From CALODL01 sp942492115 (GTDB lineage: Bacteria; Planctomycetota; Phycisphaerae; UBA1845; CAIVHJ01), in contig CALODL010000024.1 in NCBI GenBank assembly GCA_942492115.1, positions 124,001-188,000 on the forward strand: a stretch of DNA of 64,000 nucleotides. The letters run 5' to 3'. The notes under the pieces were generated by a model. It was not told the origin of the DNA. It worked only from the letters and a program-made list of their open reading frames with translations, and did not search any database. Positions within the stretch are counted from its first letter, which is position 1. Each line of letters opens with the position of its first letter. The position numbers and the translations under genes are program-made. This document shows, piece after piece, positions 1 to 8,824 of this stretch.

Positions 1-2427
1 TGCATCCCCGGCACAAACCCGTGCACGAATCCGCAACTGCCGATCTGCAACGAATCCGAGAAGCGCTGTGAGGACACCGAGATCAACTGCTTCGTCCTGA
101 GCTTCGAAGTCGAAGACGACTTCGCCACGCCCCTGGTCAACGGCCAGGGCCTGTCCACACCGCCGGAGTTTGGCAACCTCGTGGCCATCTCGACTTTGCC
201 CGGCAATCATCTCGGTGCCGCGGTGTTCGACAGCAGCCCGACTGGCGCGAATGTCGGCGGCCCGGATTCGGACCTGCTCGTCGATTCGGGCAACTTGCTG
301 ATCCTGCAGGATGCTTCGCACCCGGGGCAGACCGTAGCCGGCGTTTTTGATACACCGGATGACGCGATCAACGGCGGTACGATCCGGCTGGACTTCCTGG
401 TCCCCGGCGGTGTCTCTGCCCTGTCGCTCGTCGTCGTCGATTTCGAAGAGTTGCCGGTCGACTTCACACTGACCGATTCCTCCGGTCGTGAGCGGACAGT
501 CGAGGTGCCGACGGGCTACACCAGTGATTCCCAGCTCGACACGCTCAGTCTGGTGAGTGCGAGCACGGCCAATGGTGTGACCTCCATCGTGGAGACCGAC
601 AGTAGCTTCGACCCACGCGCCGTCGTCCGCCTCGACGCCAACTTCCGGAGCTCTGGTGCAATCGATGATATCCTGCTGTGTCTCAACCCCGAGTGTGCCG
701 GTGACGACGAGTGTGCTGATGAAGACCCATGCACGATCGACACCTGCGATTTCGAAAGCGGGGACTGCTCGAGTGTCGACGATCCCGATTGCTGCGAGAC
801 CACCGGGGATTGCGCGGGCGAAAAAACCTGCAATCCGACGAACAACCGCTGCGAGTGCGATGATACGCCCGGATGCTGTGAGATCGATGATGACTGTCAA
901 CAGGGGCGCGTATGCGAACCAACGGGTCGCTGTGTGTGTGACACACCCGAATGCTGCGAGATAGACGACGATTGTCCCGCTGACCGCTCCTGCGACCTGC
1001 ACACCGGCAATTGCATCTGCGGTGACGCCGCCGACTGCTGCACGAATGATGGCGACTGCCCGGACAACAAGAGCTGCGACACCGACACCGGAATGTGTGT
1101 CTGCGGCGACGATCCGAACTGCTGTACGGTCGATGTCGATTGCCCCGAGGGCGAAGAATGCGATCCGGTCACCGACTCGTGCGTGTGCAGCAATCAACCC
1201 GGATGCTGTGAATCTGAGACAGACTGTGCCGGCAACAAGACCTGCGACCCATCCGGACGCTGCGTATGCGACGACCAGCCTGGATGCTGTGCCGTCGACC
1301 AGGATTGCCCGACCGGTCAAGTCTGCGGCCCCGAAGGTCGATGCGTATGCCACAACCAACCCGGATGCTGCGAGACCAACGAGGACTGTGCTGGCAACCG
1401 CTCATGCGACGCCACCGGTTCCTGCCTGTGCGACAACGAGCCCGGATGCTGCAGTTCTGACAGCGATTGCCCACCCGGCAAGTCATGCCTCCCTGACGGC
1501 CGCTGCGCGTGCGCCTCCAACGTCGCGGAGTGCTGTGAAGGCGATTCCGATTGCGGGAGCGGCAACACCTGCGACACCGAGACAGGAGCATGCAGGTGTG
1601 TCGACGGCCCGTGCAACGACGGTAACAGCTGTACGTCGAACGACACGTGCTCGGCCGGCGTCTGTGCCGGTCAATTCATCCCGGGCTGTGGTGGCGGAAG
1701 CGGCAGTGTCGATCAGGACGCTGACGGTATTCGCGACGGCGATGACAACTGCCCGGGCACGGCCAACGGCCCGCAGCTTGGCACGTGTGAGGACGGATCC
1801 AAATCTTGCCTGTTCGATTCGAATTGCGCAGACGGTGTCGCTTGCCAGAAGGATCAGGAAAATGGTGACGACGACGAGTTTGGTGACGTGTGCGACGCGT
1901 GTCCTGAGGATGAACTGAACGACCGTGACGGCGACGGTATCTGCGAGAACGCCGACGGCTGCCCAATGGATCCCGAGAAAGCGGAGCCCGGCGCGTGTGG
2001 TTGCAGTGTACCGGACCTCGACAGCGACGGGGATGGCACCGCCGATTGTGCCGAAGCCTGTCCTGACAATCCGGACAAGGACGTTGCCGGTGCATGCGGC
2101 TGCGACACACCGGACACCGACAGTGACGGTGATGGTATCGCCGACTGTAACGACCAGTGCCCACAGGATGGGGACAAGGCCGAACCGGGAATCTGCGGTT
2201 GCGGAGCACGGGACGTGGACACGGACAATGATGGCCAATGCGACGAACCGGAGGGACAGGGACAACCCACCGAACCGCAGGATGGCCCGCAGGAAGAACC
2301 GCCACTGCCGTCCGCCGAGTTCAACGGTGAGTTGCCTTGTGGCTGCGGCAGCTCCAGCCCACTACTGGGCATGGCGTTCATGCTCGGACTGGGCGCGATG
2401 AAGCTGCGTCTGCGCCGACGTCGTTGA
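1..2427 (+). CDS. Cys-rich secreted protein with thrombospondin type 3-like repeats and a MYXO-CTERM-like tail (5' partial)
   Basis: The reading frame is open from base 1, so the start lies outside the window and at least 808 residues are present. After an N-terminal region of about 230 residues that could be a beta-sandwich, there are ten consecutive units of about 27 residues (roughly 790-1611), each with the pattern CC-x5-DC-x5-C-x6-CxC. Then come Asp-rich, thrombospondin type 3-like calcium-binding stretches of the DxDxDGxxDxxDxCP type (about 1711-2250), a Pro/Glu/Gln-rich linker, and a C-terminus made of PCGCGSSS, a hydrophobic stretch and RLRRRR. That tail matches the layout of MYXO-CTERM/GlyGly-CTERM sorting signals (small Cys-containing motif, helix, Arg cluster). 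I infer a surface-anchored, disulfide-rich, calcium-dependent protein; the molecular function is unknown. Confidence 0.85.
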   Translation, partial: CIPGTNPCTNPQLPICNESEKRCEDTEINCFVLSFEVEDDFATPLVNGQGLSTPPEFGNLVAISTLPGNHLGAAVFDSSPTGANVGGPDSDLLVDSGNLLILQDASHPGQTVAGVFDTPDDAINGGTIRLDFLVPGGVSALSLVVVDFEELPVDFTLTDSSGRERTVEVPTGYTSDSQLDTLSLVSASTANGVTSIVETDSSFDPRAVVRLDANFRSSGAIDDILLCLNPECAGDDECADEDPCTIDTCDFESGDCSSVDDPDCCETTGDCAGEKTCNPTNNRCECDDTPGCCEIDDDCQQGRVCEPTGRCVCDTPECCEIDDDCPADRSCDLHTGNCICGDAADCCTNDGDCPDNKSCDTDTGMCVCGDDPNCCTVDVDCPEGEECDPVTDSCVCSNQPGCCESETDCAGNKTCDPSGRCVCDDQPGCCAVDQDCPTGQVCGPEGRCVCHNQPGCCETNEDCAGNRSCDATGSCLCDNEPGCCSSDSDCPPGKSCLPDGRCACASNVAECCEGDSDCGSGNTCDTETGACRCVDGPCNDGNSCTSNDTCSAGVCAGQFIPGCGGGSGSVDQDADGIRDGDDNCPGTANGPQLGTCEDGSKSCLFDSNCADGVACQKDQENGDDDEFGDVCDACPEDELNDRDGDGICENADGCPMDPEKAEPGACGCSVPDLDSDGDGTADCAEACPDNPDKDVAGACGCDTPDTDSDGDGIADCNDQCPQDGDKAEPGICGCGARDVDTDNDGQCDEPEGQGQPTEPQDGPQEEPPLPSAEFNGELPCGCGSSSPLLGMAFMLGLGAMKLRLRRRR

Positions 2428-2447
2428 CCGTGGACCGAACGAAGCAC

Positions 2448-3308
2448 TCATCGGCTCGATGAAGATAATTCGAGCAGGATTGCCTGTAGATGGGCGTTGA
2501 ACTGATCGGGTTGCTCGAGCTGCAGATAGTGCCCCGCACCATCGATGAATCGCGCGTCGTAGTCACCATACTTGCGATTGATATCGATCGCGGTGGGCAT
2601 GGCGACCGCGGAACGGGCGTTGATGCCGCGCATGGGTACGCCGGCGGCGGACATCATGGCCGGCTGATCGAGGTTGGGGAAGTCGCGCATGAGAGCGATG
2701 GCCGCCTTTTCGTCCGTCTGGCATGCCTGCACCACGACCCAGTTGACCAGGACCTCGTTGGCGTCAGGCGGGAACATGCTCCCGGCTCCCCTGCGCATCT
2801 GACCCTCAAAATCCTGCTCGAAGCCCTGGGTCCATTGGTTGGCCACTTCCGCTGGGAACTTGAATTCGACGTTGTGCAGCGTATCGACGAACACGATACC
2901 CAGCAGGCGGCCATCCAGCTGGGGTGCGGCTGCAAGGCTGACGGGCCCGCCCATGGAATGACCAACGAGAATGACTCTGTCCAGTTGCAACTCGTCGATG
3001 ACCCGCACGACATCGTCACCCAATCCGGCGATGGACCACTCACTGCGGTTCGCCGATGACAAGCCGTGCCCGGGCAAATCGAAAGTCACAACCCGATAGT
3101 CTTCAGCGATGACGTCACGTTGCTGGTGCCAGAACAGTCGGTTGCACGCCCAGCAGTGAACGAAGACCACGGCCACGTCTCCGTTGCCTCGGACATCGTA
3201 GAACATGTCGACGCCATCGCCAGCAGAGAGCATCCCATTCATTCGTGATGGCGTCGTCGTGCATCCAGTCATACATACGAGCAGCATCACGCCAAGACAT
3301 GTCTTCAT
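2448..3308 (-). CDS. Alpha/beta hydrolase lipoprotein
   Basis: About 286 residues. The chosen ATG at 3308 follows a GGAGGA box (3316-3321) with 7-nt spacing and starts a lipoprotein signal (MKTCLGVMLLVCMTGC). An alpha/beta-hydrolase fold follows: an HCWACN oxyanion-type loop, DLPGHG, the nucleophile elbow GHSMGG and a late GAGHYLQLEQP with the catalytic His. The frame stays open about 125 codons further upstream, but that stretch overlaps the divergent SUI1 gene and reads as unrelated sequence, so I left it out. The substrate cannot be told. It probably acts at the cell envelope as a lipid-anchored esterase, lipase or haloalkane/peroxidase-like hydrolase. Confidence 0.85.
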   Translation of the reverse strand: MKTCLGVMLLVCMTGCTTTPSRMNGMLSAGDGVDMFYDVRGNGDVAVVFVHCWACNRLFWHQQRDVIAEDYRVVTFDLPGHGLSSANRSEWSIAGLGDDVVRVIDELQLDRVILVGHSMGGPVSLAAAPQLDGRLLGIVFVDTLHNVEFKFPAEVANQWTQGFEQDFEGQMRRGAGSMFPPDANEVLVNWVVVQACQTDEKAAIALMRDFPNLDQPAMMSAAGVPMRGINARSAVAMPTAIDINRKYGDYDARFIDGAGHYLQLEQPDQFNAHLQAILLELSSSSR

Positions 3309-3467
3309 CGCGGAATCCTCCGACTCCGCAGAATACACGGCTCTCCCGGCTGTGTCACGCACGACACATGGATCGTGATACACTAGGATCTGTCTGAACA
3401 CTGCGGCTTGGCGAGATCGTCGGTTGGACTGGGACGGCCTGTGGCTGACAGGTCTCGAGGCAATGCA

Positions 3468-3821
3468 ATGACACAACACCAGAAGAGACAAGGCGGGCTG
3501 GTCTACTCGACGGATCACGGGCGCATGTGCCCGGGTTGCCGCAACGCAGTTGAGGCGTGCACATGTGCGTCGACGGCCCACGTGCCGTCGCAGACCGGCT
3601 GCGTCCGGATCACCCGAGAAACCAAGGGTCGCAAAGGTAAAGGCGTAACCGTGATCACGGGCTTGCCGTTGCCCGCGGAACAACTGGCTGTGCTGGGCAA
3701 AGCCCTGAAGAAGCTATGCGGCTCCGGAGGCACAGTGAAAGATGGGCGCATTGAGATCCAGGGCGAGCAGACTGACAAGATCAAGACCGCTTTGCTCGAG
3801 CGCGGGTTCAAGGTGAAGTAG
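3468..3821 (+). CDS. yciH: SUI1/YciH-family translation initiation factor-like protein
   Basis: 117 residues from an ATG 7 nt after GAGG (3457-3460). The N-terminus carries the CPGC...CTC cysteine cluster usual in bacterial YciH proteins. The rest is a complete SUI1/eIF1-like domain: basic KGRKGKGVT, the GLPL loop, then LGKALKKLCGSGGTVKDG and a C-terminal GEQTDKIKTALLERGF. Family members bind the 30S subunit and affect start-codon fidelity; in bacteria the role is accessory. An in-frame codon at 3408 would add 20 residues without a ribosome binding site and was rejected. It is divergent from the hydrolase lipoprotein. Confidence 0.93.
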   Translation: MTQHQKRQGGLVYSTDHGRMCPGCRNAVEACTCASTAHVPSQTGCVRITRETKGRKGKGVTVITGLPLPAEQLAVLGKALKKLCGSGGTVKDGRIEIQGEQTDKIKTALLERGFKVK

Positions 3822-3891
3822 GTCCTGGGGATCGGTCCAGCGCCGTGGCTGACCGAGCAAATCTCACAGACACATACTCATGGCCTCTGGC

Positions 3892-4443
3892 TCAAGGTTT
3901 CTTGAACCTGGCGATCATTTCCTTGACTGCTTTGCGCAACAAGCGTTCGTTGTCAGCGGGAGTCCGCTCGAGATGCACTTCAGTTTCAGTCTGCGCACGC
4001 CAGATCATCCAGTTGTTCTCAGGATTCAGGAACGCGATGCGCAGGAAACCCGCCTCGTAACCTCGACGGGAACCCGAATCGGGAGGCAGGCCACCCACGT
4101 AGAACGTCATCGGACCGGGCGTCAGACCTCCGCCTTCCATACCGCCGATGCCGGTGGCGCGGCGCAGTGCCACGGTGTATCCGACCAGAAAATCAGGCGT
4201 GTCGGTGGCATTGCGCAACCCCTGACTCTCGAGTTCAGCTTGAATGATGCCGCGCAGACGCGCTTCCAGGTCCCTGCCCGCGAGCAACGGATCGTCAGCT
4301 CCTGAGAAATTGTCGTGTCGCCAATCCCACGTCCGCATGGCGTCGTAGTCGATGGGCGGATTGGAATCGACACGAATGTTGAGGTTGGAGCACCCCGTCG
4401 GCAGTAAGCCTGCGACCACACAGAGCAATTTGAAGACATTCAT
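3892..4443 (-). CDS. DUF4136-type lipoprotein
   Basis: 183 residues. A classic lipoprotein signal peptide ends in LLPTGC. The mature part resembles the DUF4136 family: a short strand after the Cys, a YDAMRTWDW motif, a central helix with RDLEARLRGIIQAELESQG, and a C-terminal helix NERLLRKAVKEMIARFKKP. Members are outer-membrane lipoproteins of unknown role. It lies 27 nt downstream of the nitroreductase gene on the same strand and may be co-transcribed with it. Confidence 0.8.
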   Translation of the reverse strand: MNVFKLLCVVAGLLPTGCSNLNIRVDSNPPIDYDAMRTWDWRHDNFSGADDPLLAGRDLEARLRGIIQAELESQGLRNATDTPDFLVGYTVALRRATGIGGMEGGGLTPGPMTFYVGGLPPDSGSRRGYEAGFLRIAFLNPENNWMIWRAQTETEVHLERTPADNERLLRKAVKEMIARFKKP

Positions 4444-4470
4444 TCGGGATTTCCGTGTTCCTGTAGCGTC

Positions 4471-5073
4471 TCAAAACCGCTCACGAATAAGCACATCGCC
4501 AAGGGGCAACTGGCCGGGCTTGGGCCATGCATCCTTCGTGCCTCTGCCGAGTGCGATGAACATGCCAATCACGTGATCATCAGGCAGGTTGATCAGTGGA
4601 GCCACTTTGCCCGGTTCGAACCCGATCATCGGACACGTCTCATACCCCATGGACTTGGCGGCAAGCATGATGGTCTGGGCGGCAATGCCCACCGAGCGCA
4701 TGGCCTCGTCGCGCTGCAACTCGTCCTTGCCCTCGTAGAACGGCACCATCCAGTTGCTCAGCATTTCGCCGACTTCGGCAGGCGCATTGATCCAGTACCG
4801 CTTGGGGTCTTTCTGCCAGGCCTTGAGGTCGGCACACACAACGATCAGGGCCGATGACTCTTCGACTTGTGCCTGATCGAATGACGCAGCCCGCAACTCC
4901 TTCCGCAATTTCTTGTCGGTCACGAAGACAAATCGCCAGTTCTGCATATTGAAAGACGACGGTGCTTGAATGGCCGCCTCCATCAACCGTGTGATTTCAT
5001 CCTCACTCAGCTGATGATCAGGGTCGAAGTGCTTGATCGCCCGGCGCTGATAAATTGCATCGAATGTGTTCAC
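4471..5073 (-). CDS. Nitroreductase family protein
   Basis: 200 residues from a GTG at 5073, preceded by AAGGA (5081-5085) at 7 nt. An in-frame codon at 5157 would add 28 poorly conserved residues. The sequence has the FMN-binding nitroreductase signature: YQRRAIKHFDPD at the N-terminus (RRxxRxF-type phosphate contact), APSSFNMQNWRFV (FMN contact), and a C-terminal GYETCPMIGFEPGKV and FIALGRG. These enzymes are NAD(P)H- and FMN-dependent dimers that reduce nitro compounds, quinones or similar substrates. The close spacing to the downstream DUF4136 gene suggests an operon. Confidence 0.9.
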   Translation of the reverse strand: MNTFDAIYQRRAIKHFDPDHQLSEDEITRLMEAAIQAPSSFNMQNWRFVFVTDKKLRKELRAASFDQAQVEESSALIVVCADLKAWQKDPKRYWINAPAEVGEMLSNWMVPFYEGKDELQRDEAMRSVGIAAQTIMLAAKSMGYETCPMIGFEPGKVAPLINLPDDHVIGMFIALGRGTKDAWPKPGQLPLGDVLIRERF

Positions 5074-5174
5074 TGCCGGGTCCTTGTTATGAGCATTGAG
5101 TGGGCTGTACAAACCTGACCATGAATAATAGGGCCTGCTGCCGTGTTCCGCCAGCACGACAGGCCCATCGAACG

Positions 5175-6131
5175 TTACGCTTCGGCACAGGCAAGAAACA
5201 ACGCAGCCGTTTCACGGATCACAGTGCCGTTGGTCCAATAGCCGGTGTGGGCCGTGTTGGGCAAATCACCGCAATCGACCTGGACTTCACGGATGGTGTC
5301 GTTGGGATGGTATAGGTTGCGCGTCGGATAGCCCAGCGGGTCGTCGATGTCCCAGAAATTGACCCAGTGGGTCGTACCATCGCACGGAATGCCGATGACC
5401 GCGGGATCGAGGTGGGCCCCGTGGACACGTTCGATCAACCCCTGGTTGCGGAAGATCATCAACGGGAGTTGACTGGCAGCAGTAGCCAGAGCGCCAACGT
5501 GCAGCCGCGTGCCGGCGAGGCTGCGCCACTTGGCAAACAGAGCCGTCGCGCGCTCATCGTTGCTTTGGTCGAGAAAGCCCGGGTGATGGTTCGGCGCGAA
5601 CAGCCCATACAGAAAATCATGAACCAGCGTGACACCCAGACTGTGCGCAAAGAAATACAATCGGATCCGGGAGTCGTCCCGGTAGGCCTCCAGAGTCTCC
5701 AGAATCGTGCGGTACACGTGCGTGCGCACGGCCCTTTCGCCGTCGGGAGAGAGATAGTAAAGGACGTCTGCCAGCCCGTGGATGAGCAGCCCCTCTCTGA
5801 TCTTGATGACTTCATGGCGCAGCCCCGGAACGCCGACCTCACTGATCGTGACGTTGTTGGGGCCGGGTTGAGCCCGCACCCGATCGTACGATACCCAATC
5901 ACTGATCACCTGCTGGGCACGGGTCAGCTGCTGGTCGGCCCGGAGGTCGGCTGCGGCGGCCAGGGCGGGCTCGTGGCCCCACTCGACATAGAGCGGCGAC
6001 TCGAACGCCAACCCGGTCGCAGGCATGTGCCCACGCAACGCATGCCACAGGTCACCCATCTCCGGATGTTCACCCGCCCGGGTCCGGGGAATCATGCCAT
6101 GAATAAAAACGGGAAGATGCTGAGTCGACAT
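5175..6131 (-). CDS. Alpha/beta hydrolase-like protein of unknown substrate
   Basis: 318 residues from an ATG at 6131 with GAGG (6137-6140) 5 nt before it. The N-terminus HLPVFIHGMIP looks like the first strand and oxyanion loop of an alpha/beta hydrolase. The segment YFFAHSLGVTLVHDFLYG contains a lipase-like AHSLG nucleophile motif, and a C-terminal histidine follows about 120 residues later. There is no signal peptide, so it is probably cytoplasmic. It follows the rhodanese gene by 37 nt and may be the last gene of that operon. I cannot assign a substrate. Confidence 0.75.
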   Translation of the reverse strand: MSTQHLPVFIHGMIPRTRAGEHPEMGDLWHALRGHMPATGLAFESPLYVEWGHEPALAAAADLRADQQLTRAQQVISDWVSYDRVRAQPGPNNVTISEVGVPGLRHEVIKIREGLLIHGLADVLYYLSPDGERAVRTHVYRTILETLEAYRDDSRIRLYFFAHSLGVTLVHDFLYGLFAPNHHPGFLDQSNDERATALFAKWRSLAGTRLHVGALATAASQLPLMIFRNQGLIERVHGAHLDPAVIGIPCDGTTHWVNFWDIDDPLGYPTRNLYHPNDTIREVQVDCGDLPNTAHTGYWTNGTVIRETAALFLACAEA

Positions 6132-6168
6132 ATTCGCCTCGCAATGGTCGCCCGGGACGGCGACCGGT

Positions 6169-6495
6169 TCAATACCGTGGCAGGCTCGGGTCAATCTCGA
6201 CCGACCACGCGTCGATGCCCCCAGTCAGGCTGAGAACATTCGTAAACCCGTTGGATTTGAAGTACATCGCGGCCTCGAGGCTGCGGATACCGTGGTGACA
6301 ATAACACACGATGGGCGTGTCTTTCGGCCAGGTGTCGAGGATGACCTGAACGAGTTCGCCATCGATCAACTGCGAATTCGGCAACTGAACAATGGCCCGC
6401 TCCTCGGGCTGACGGATATCGAGGAGCACGAGCTCTTCGGAACCGCGCAAGCGCTCATCCAGCTCTGGTCCGGTGATCCCCATATCATTCATCAA
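6169..6495 (-). CDS. Rhodanese-like domain protein
   Basis: 108 residues, a single rhodanese domain of GlpE/PspE size. The motif LLDIRQPEE is the usual strand-helix entry. The active-site loop reads CYCHHGIRS, with the catalytic Cys followed four residues later by the conserved Arg. GGIDAW near the C-terminus is also typical. Such proteins carry a persulfide on the Cys and move sulfane sulfur. Its ATG overlaps the TGA of the MaoC-like gene (ATGA), so the two are translationally coupled. Confidence 0.93.
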   Translation of the reverse strand: MMNDMGITGPELDERLRGSEELVLLDIRQPEERAIVQLPNSQLIDGELVQVILDTWPKDTPIVCYCHHGIRSLEAAMYFKSNGFTNVLSLTGGIDAWSVEIDPSLPRY

Positions 6496-6938
6496 GCGGC
6501 TCCCGTTTCGGGAAGAATGCGTGTCGTCTCCGGCGGAATGACAATGGCATTGCCCACCGCCACATCCTCGCCCTGCTGGTTGACGCAGGCCACCATCAAG
6601 CGCACGCGCTTGGGATTGATGATCTCGACGACGCGGGCGGTCGCCGTCACCGTATCGCCGATGTACACGGGTTTCTTGAACTGGATCTCGAGCTGCACGA
6701 ATATCGTGCCAACGCCCGGAATATCACCGCCAAGCACTGTCGAGATCAAGCCGGCGGTTAGAATTCCGTGGGCCACGCGCCGACCGAACACGCTACGGGC
6801 CGCATACTCTTCGTCGATGTGCAGAGGATTGAAATCGCCCGACGCATCGGCAAACTCGAAAACATCCTTCTCGCGGATTGTCTTTGAGAACGTGCCCTGG
6901 TCGCCCATCTTCAGCGTTGCACGCGTGCGGGGTGTCAT
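6492..6938 (-). CDS. MaoC-like (R)-specific enoyl-CoA hydratase
   Basis: 148 residues with a hot-dog fold. The hydratase 2 motif is clear: FADASGDFNPLHIDEEYA carries the catalytic Asp and His, followed by FGRRVAHGILTAGL. These enzymes hydrate trans-2-enoyl-CoA to (R)-3-hydroxyacyl-CoA in fatty-acid or polyhydroxyalkanoate metabolism. The ATG at 6938 has AGGA upstream; the frame opens 12 codons earlier without support. It sits 36 nt after the DUF971 gene and overlaps the rhodanese gene. Confidence 0.92.
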   Translation of the reverse strand: MTPRTRATLKMGDQGTFSKTIREKDVFEFADASGDFNPLHIDEEYAARSVFGRRVAHGILTAGLISTVLGGDIPGVGTIFVQLEIQFKKPVYIGDTVTATARVVEIINPKRVRLMVACVNQQGEDVAVGNAIVIPPETTRILPETGAA

Positions 6939-6974
6939 GATACATCCTGTGCGGGCCTTGAGACGAATGCCCAA

Positions 6975-7331
6975 TCACCTGGTCCCGAGGGGTGACGGCC
7001 GTCGATCGAATGGCTTGGGACCACCACATGCCGGACATGGACAGATGCGGGCCAGGTAATCCCATGAATAGATGCCGGTGTCATGTCCGTCCGACCACCG
7101 TACCTTGAATGCATAGTTGCCGACCAACCCGATGTCTTCGACCATGATGTCCTCGGGCACGGTTCCGGGATGCAGAATCCGCACGCCGGTTCGCTCGTCT
7201 ACGCACTGTGCACACCCGCAGTGACAACGCAGGTACTTGAACGGAATCTCGGCCACATGCCGCGTGGTCCAGGTCAGCACCAGCATGCCCTCAGTCATTT
7301 GAGCCTTGATGTCCACGGGAGGTTCGGCCAT
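6975..7331 (-). CDS. DUF971 (gamma-butyrobetaine hydroxylase-like N-terminal) domain protein
   Basis: 118 residues. The family core is present: LVLTWTTRHVAEIPFKYLR, CHCGCAQCVDE, the GNYAFKVRWSDGHDTGIYSW stretch, and a C-terminal CPCPACGG. The cysteine clusters suggest bound zinc or iron. The domain is found alone in bacteria, often beside iron-sulfur or fatty-acid genes. Its function as a standalone protein is unknown. It is the first gene of a probable minus-strand operon with MaoC, rhodanese and a hydrolase. Confidence 0.88.
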   Translation of the reverse strand: MAEPPVDIKAQMTEGMLVLTWTTRHVAEIPFKYLRCHCGCAQCVDERTGVRILHPGTVPEDIMVEDIGLVGNYAFKVRWSDGHDTGIYSWDYLARICPCPACGGPKPFDRRPSPLGTR

Positions 7332-7428
7332 GGCTCTACGATATACATGCCGCCGCCCGTGTCAAAGGCCTCTCCCCCTGTGCTCGACGATCACGTACAA
7401 TCACGATCGTGAAAGGAGCCGCCTACCT

Positions 7429-7914
7429 ATGAACCGCACACTCGTTACAGTCATCTCTGCGGCCATCGTCCCACTGTGCATCTCGGCAACCACCGCCGAA
7501 CCGTCCGCACAACAACACATTGCCGCCATGACATTTCTCGCCGGGAACTGGTCAGGGCCAATGGGGGGCGGGACCTTCCACGCCTATTACACGACACCCG
7601 ATGGCGGCAAGGTCATCAGCTACAGCAAATTGGTCAAGGATGGCACAGTTGCTTTCTGTGAGTTCGAGGTTTTCGAGCTCGATGGCGATGCAGTCGTGCT
7701 CCGCCCGTATCCGCGAGGCCAGCCGGCCACCCCCATGAAGATGGCCGCATGTAAACCCTCGGAACGTCAGGTGATCTTCGAGAATCCCGACAAGGATTAT
7801 CCCACACGTATCGTCTATCACCGCAGCGCCGAGGATCGCCTGGCCATCACCCTGTCGGACCCCCACGGCGGCAGCGCCAAGACCGAAACGTTCGACCTCA
7901 AACGCAGGCCCTGA
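7429..7914 (+). CDS. Secreted DUF6265-like protein
   Basis: 161 residues from an ATG preceded by AAGGAG (7413-7418). A Sec signal peptide of about 23 residues ends near the TTAEP stretch. The mature domain has the pattern LAGNWSGPMGGG, a YSKLVKDG strand, AFCEFEVFEL, and KDYPTRIVYHR near the end. This looks like a small beta-barrel of the DUF6265/DUF1579-like lipocalin type. The ligand and role are unknown. It appears to be a single-gene unit. Confidence 0.8.
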   Translation: MNRTLVTVISAAIVPLCISATTAEPSAQQHIAAMTFLAGNWSGPMGGGTFHAYYTTPDGGKVISYSKLVKDGTVAFCEFEVFELDGDAVVLRPYPRGQPATPMKMAACKPSERQVIFENPDKDYPTRIVYHRSAEDRLAITLSDPHGGSAKTETFDLKRRP

Positions 7915-8065
7915 CAGTCAAACCCCCAGCCCCGCACCCGCTGCGAGGAGGTCGTTGGGCAAGGTTGAGAACTGCCAGGATCTAGATTACAACGTGTGCC
8001 GGGCGGAGAGGGTCCGTCTGGGGCGCGTTTTGCGCCGATTCAGCATCTTTGATAAGGAAACTGCC

Positions 8066-8758
8066 ATGCGTTCTGCCATGAAATCCGGCCTGCTGCCCCT
8101 CGTCCTGTTCCTGGGAGCCACAACCGCCCACGCGGACGATATCGAGACCATCGAGAAGTCCATCGAAAAGATGTGGTCCAAGTACAATTCCGTGTCGGCG
8201 GCCCTCAGTATGAACATGACCACGCCGATGGGTGCCGCCAAGTCGACTGGCAAAATGCTGTTCCTGCGCCAAGACAACAAAGAATTGTCGCGAACTGAAA
8301 TGACCGTCGAGATGGATATGGGTGGCCAGAAAATGACGATGCCGCAGATCGTCATCAACGATGGCGAGTGGGTCTACACGATCGTCGAAATGATGGGGCA
8401 GAAAAACGCCCAGAAGAGTAAACCCAAGGGTATGGACGCCAGCCTCGGCGGCGCCGACATGTTCAAGCGGCTCAAAGAGAACCACACGCTCAAGATCCTG
8501 GACAGCGAGACGATCGATGGGCAGGACATGCACGTCATCGAAGCGGTCCCGAATACACCCGTCCAGATGGGCCCGGAGACCTTCAGGATGTACATCTCAA
8601 AGAAAGACGGTGTTCCGCGCAAGTACTCGGGCGTCGACTCCACGGGCAAAGAAACGCTGACGATGCTCATCAGCGATATCAAGCTCAACGAGAAACTGGA
8701 TCCCGCCCAGTTCGTGCCGCCGGCTGACGTCACCTACACCCAAATGCCCGGGAGCTAG
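8066..8758 (+). CDS. LolA-like exported protein
   Basis: 230 residues from an ATG after AAGGAAA. A Sec signal peptide (cleavage likely after AHA) is followed by an 11-strand LolA/LppX-type half-barrel: a first helix IEKSIEKMWSKYNSVSA, then alternating strands including GKMLFLRQDNKE, WVYTIVEMMGQK and the C-terminal KLNEKLDPAQFVPPADV, which is a hallmark of LolA-like folds. Such proteins carry lipids or lipoproteins across the periplasm or act as sensors (RseB type). The fold is fairly safe; the cargo is unknown. Confidence 0.78.
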   Translation: MRSAMKSGLLPLVLFLGATTAHADDIETIEKSIEKMWSKYNSVSAALSMNMTTPMGAAKSTGKMLFLRQDNKELSRTEMTVEMDMGGQKMTMPQIVINDGEWVYTIVEMMGQKNAQKSKPKGMDASLGGADMFKRLKENHTLKILDSETIDGQDMHVIEAVPNTPVQMGPETFRMYISKKDGVPRKYSGVDSTGKETLTMLISDIKLNEKLDPAQFVPPADVTYTQMPGS

Positions 8759-8824
8759 AGTTCGCAGGCCCGCGACGTCCTGCCGCGCAGGGCGACCGTA
8801 GCACGCGAGACATTCGTCAGGATT

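Noticed and set aside
1483..2305. Long open frames opposite the Cys-rich gene
   Set aside because: They are the reverse of a low-complexity, high-GC coding region, show no domain pattern, and the sense frame has clear repeats.
3308..3683. 125-codon N-terminal extension of the hydrolase lipoprotein
   Set aside because: It overlaps the divergent SUI1 gene, and a lipoprotein signal with a strong ribosome binding site starts at 3308.
5367..6233. 289-codon frame opposite the hydrolase gene
   Set aside because: It covers hydrolase and rhodanese genes antisense; no motif is visible, and the sense frames have conserved motifs and ribosome binding sites.
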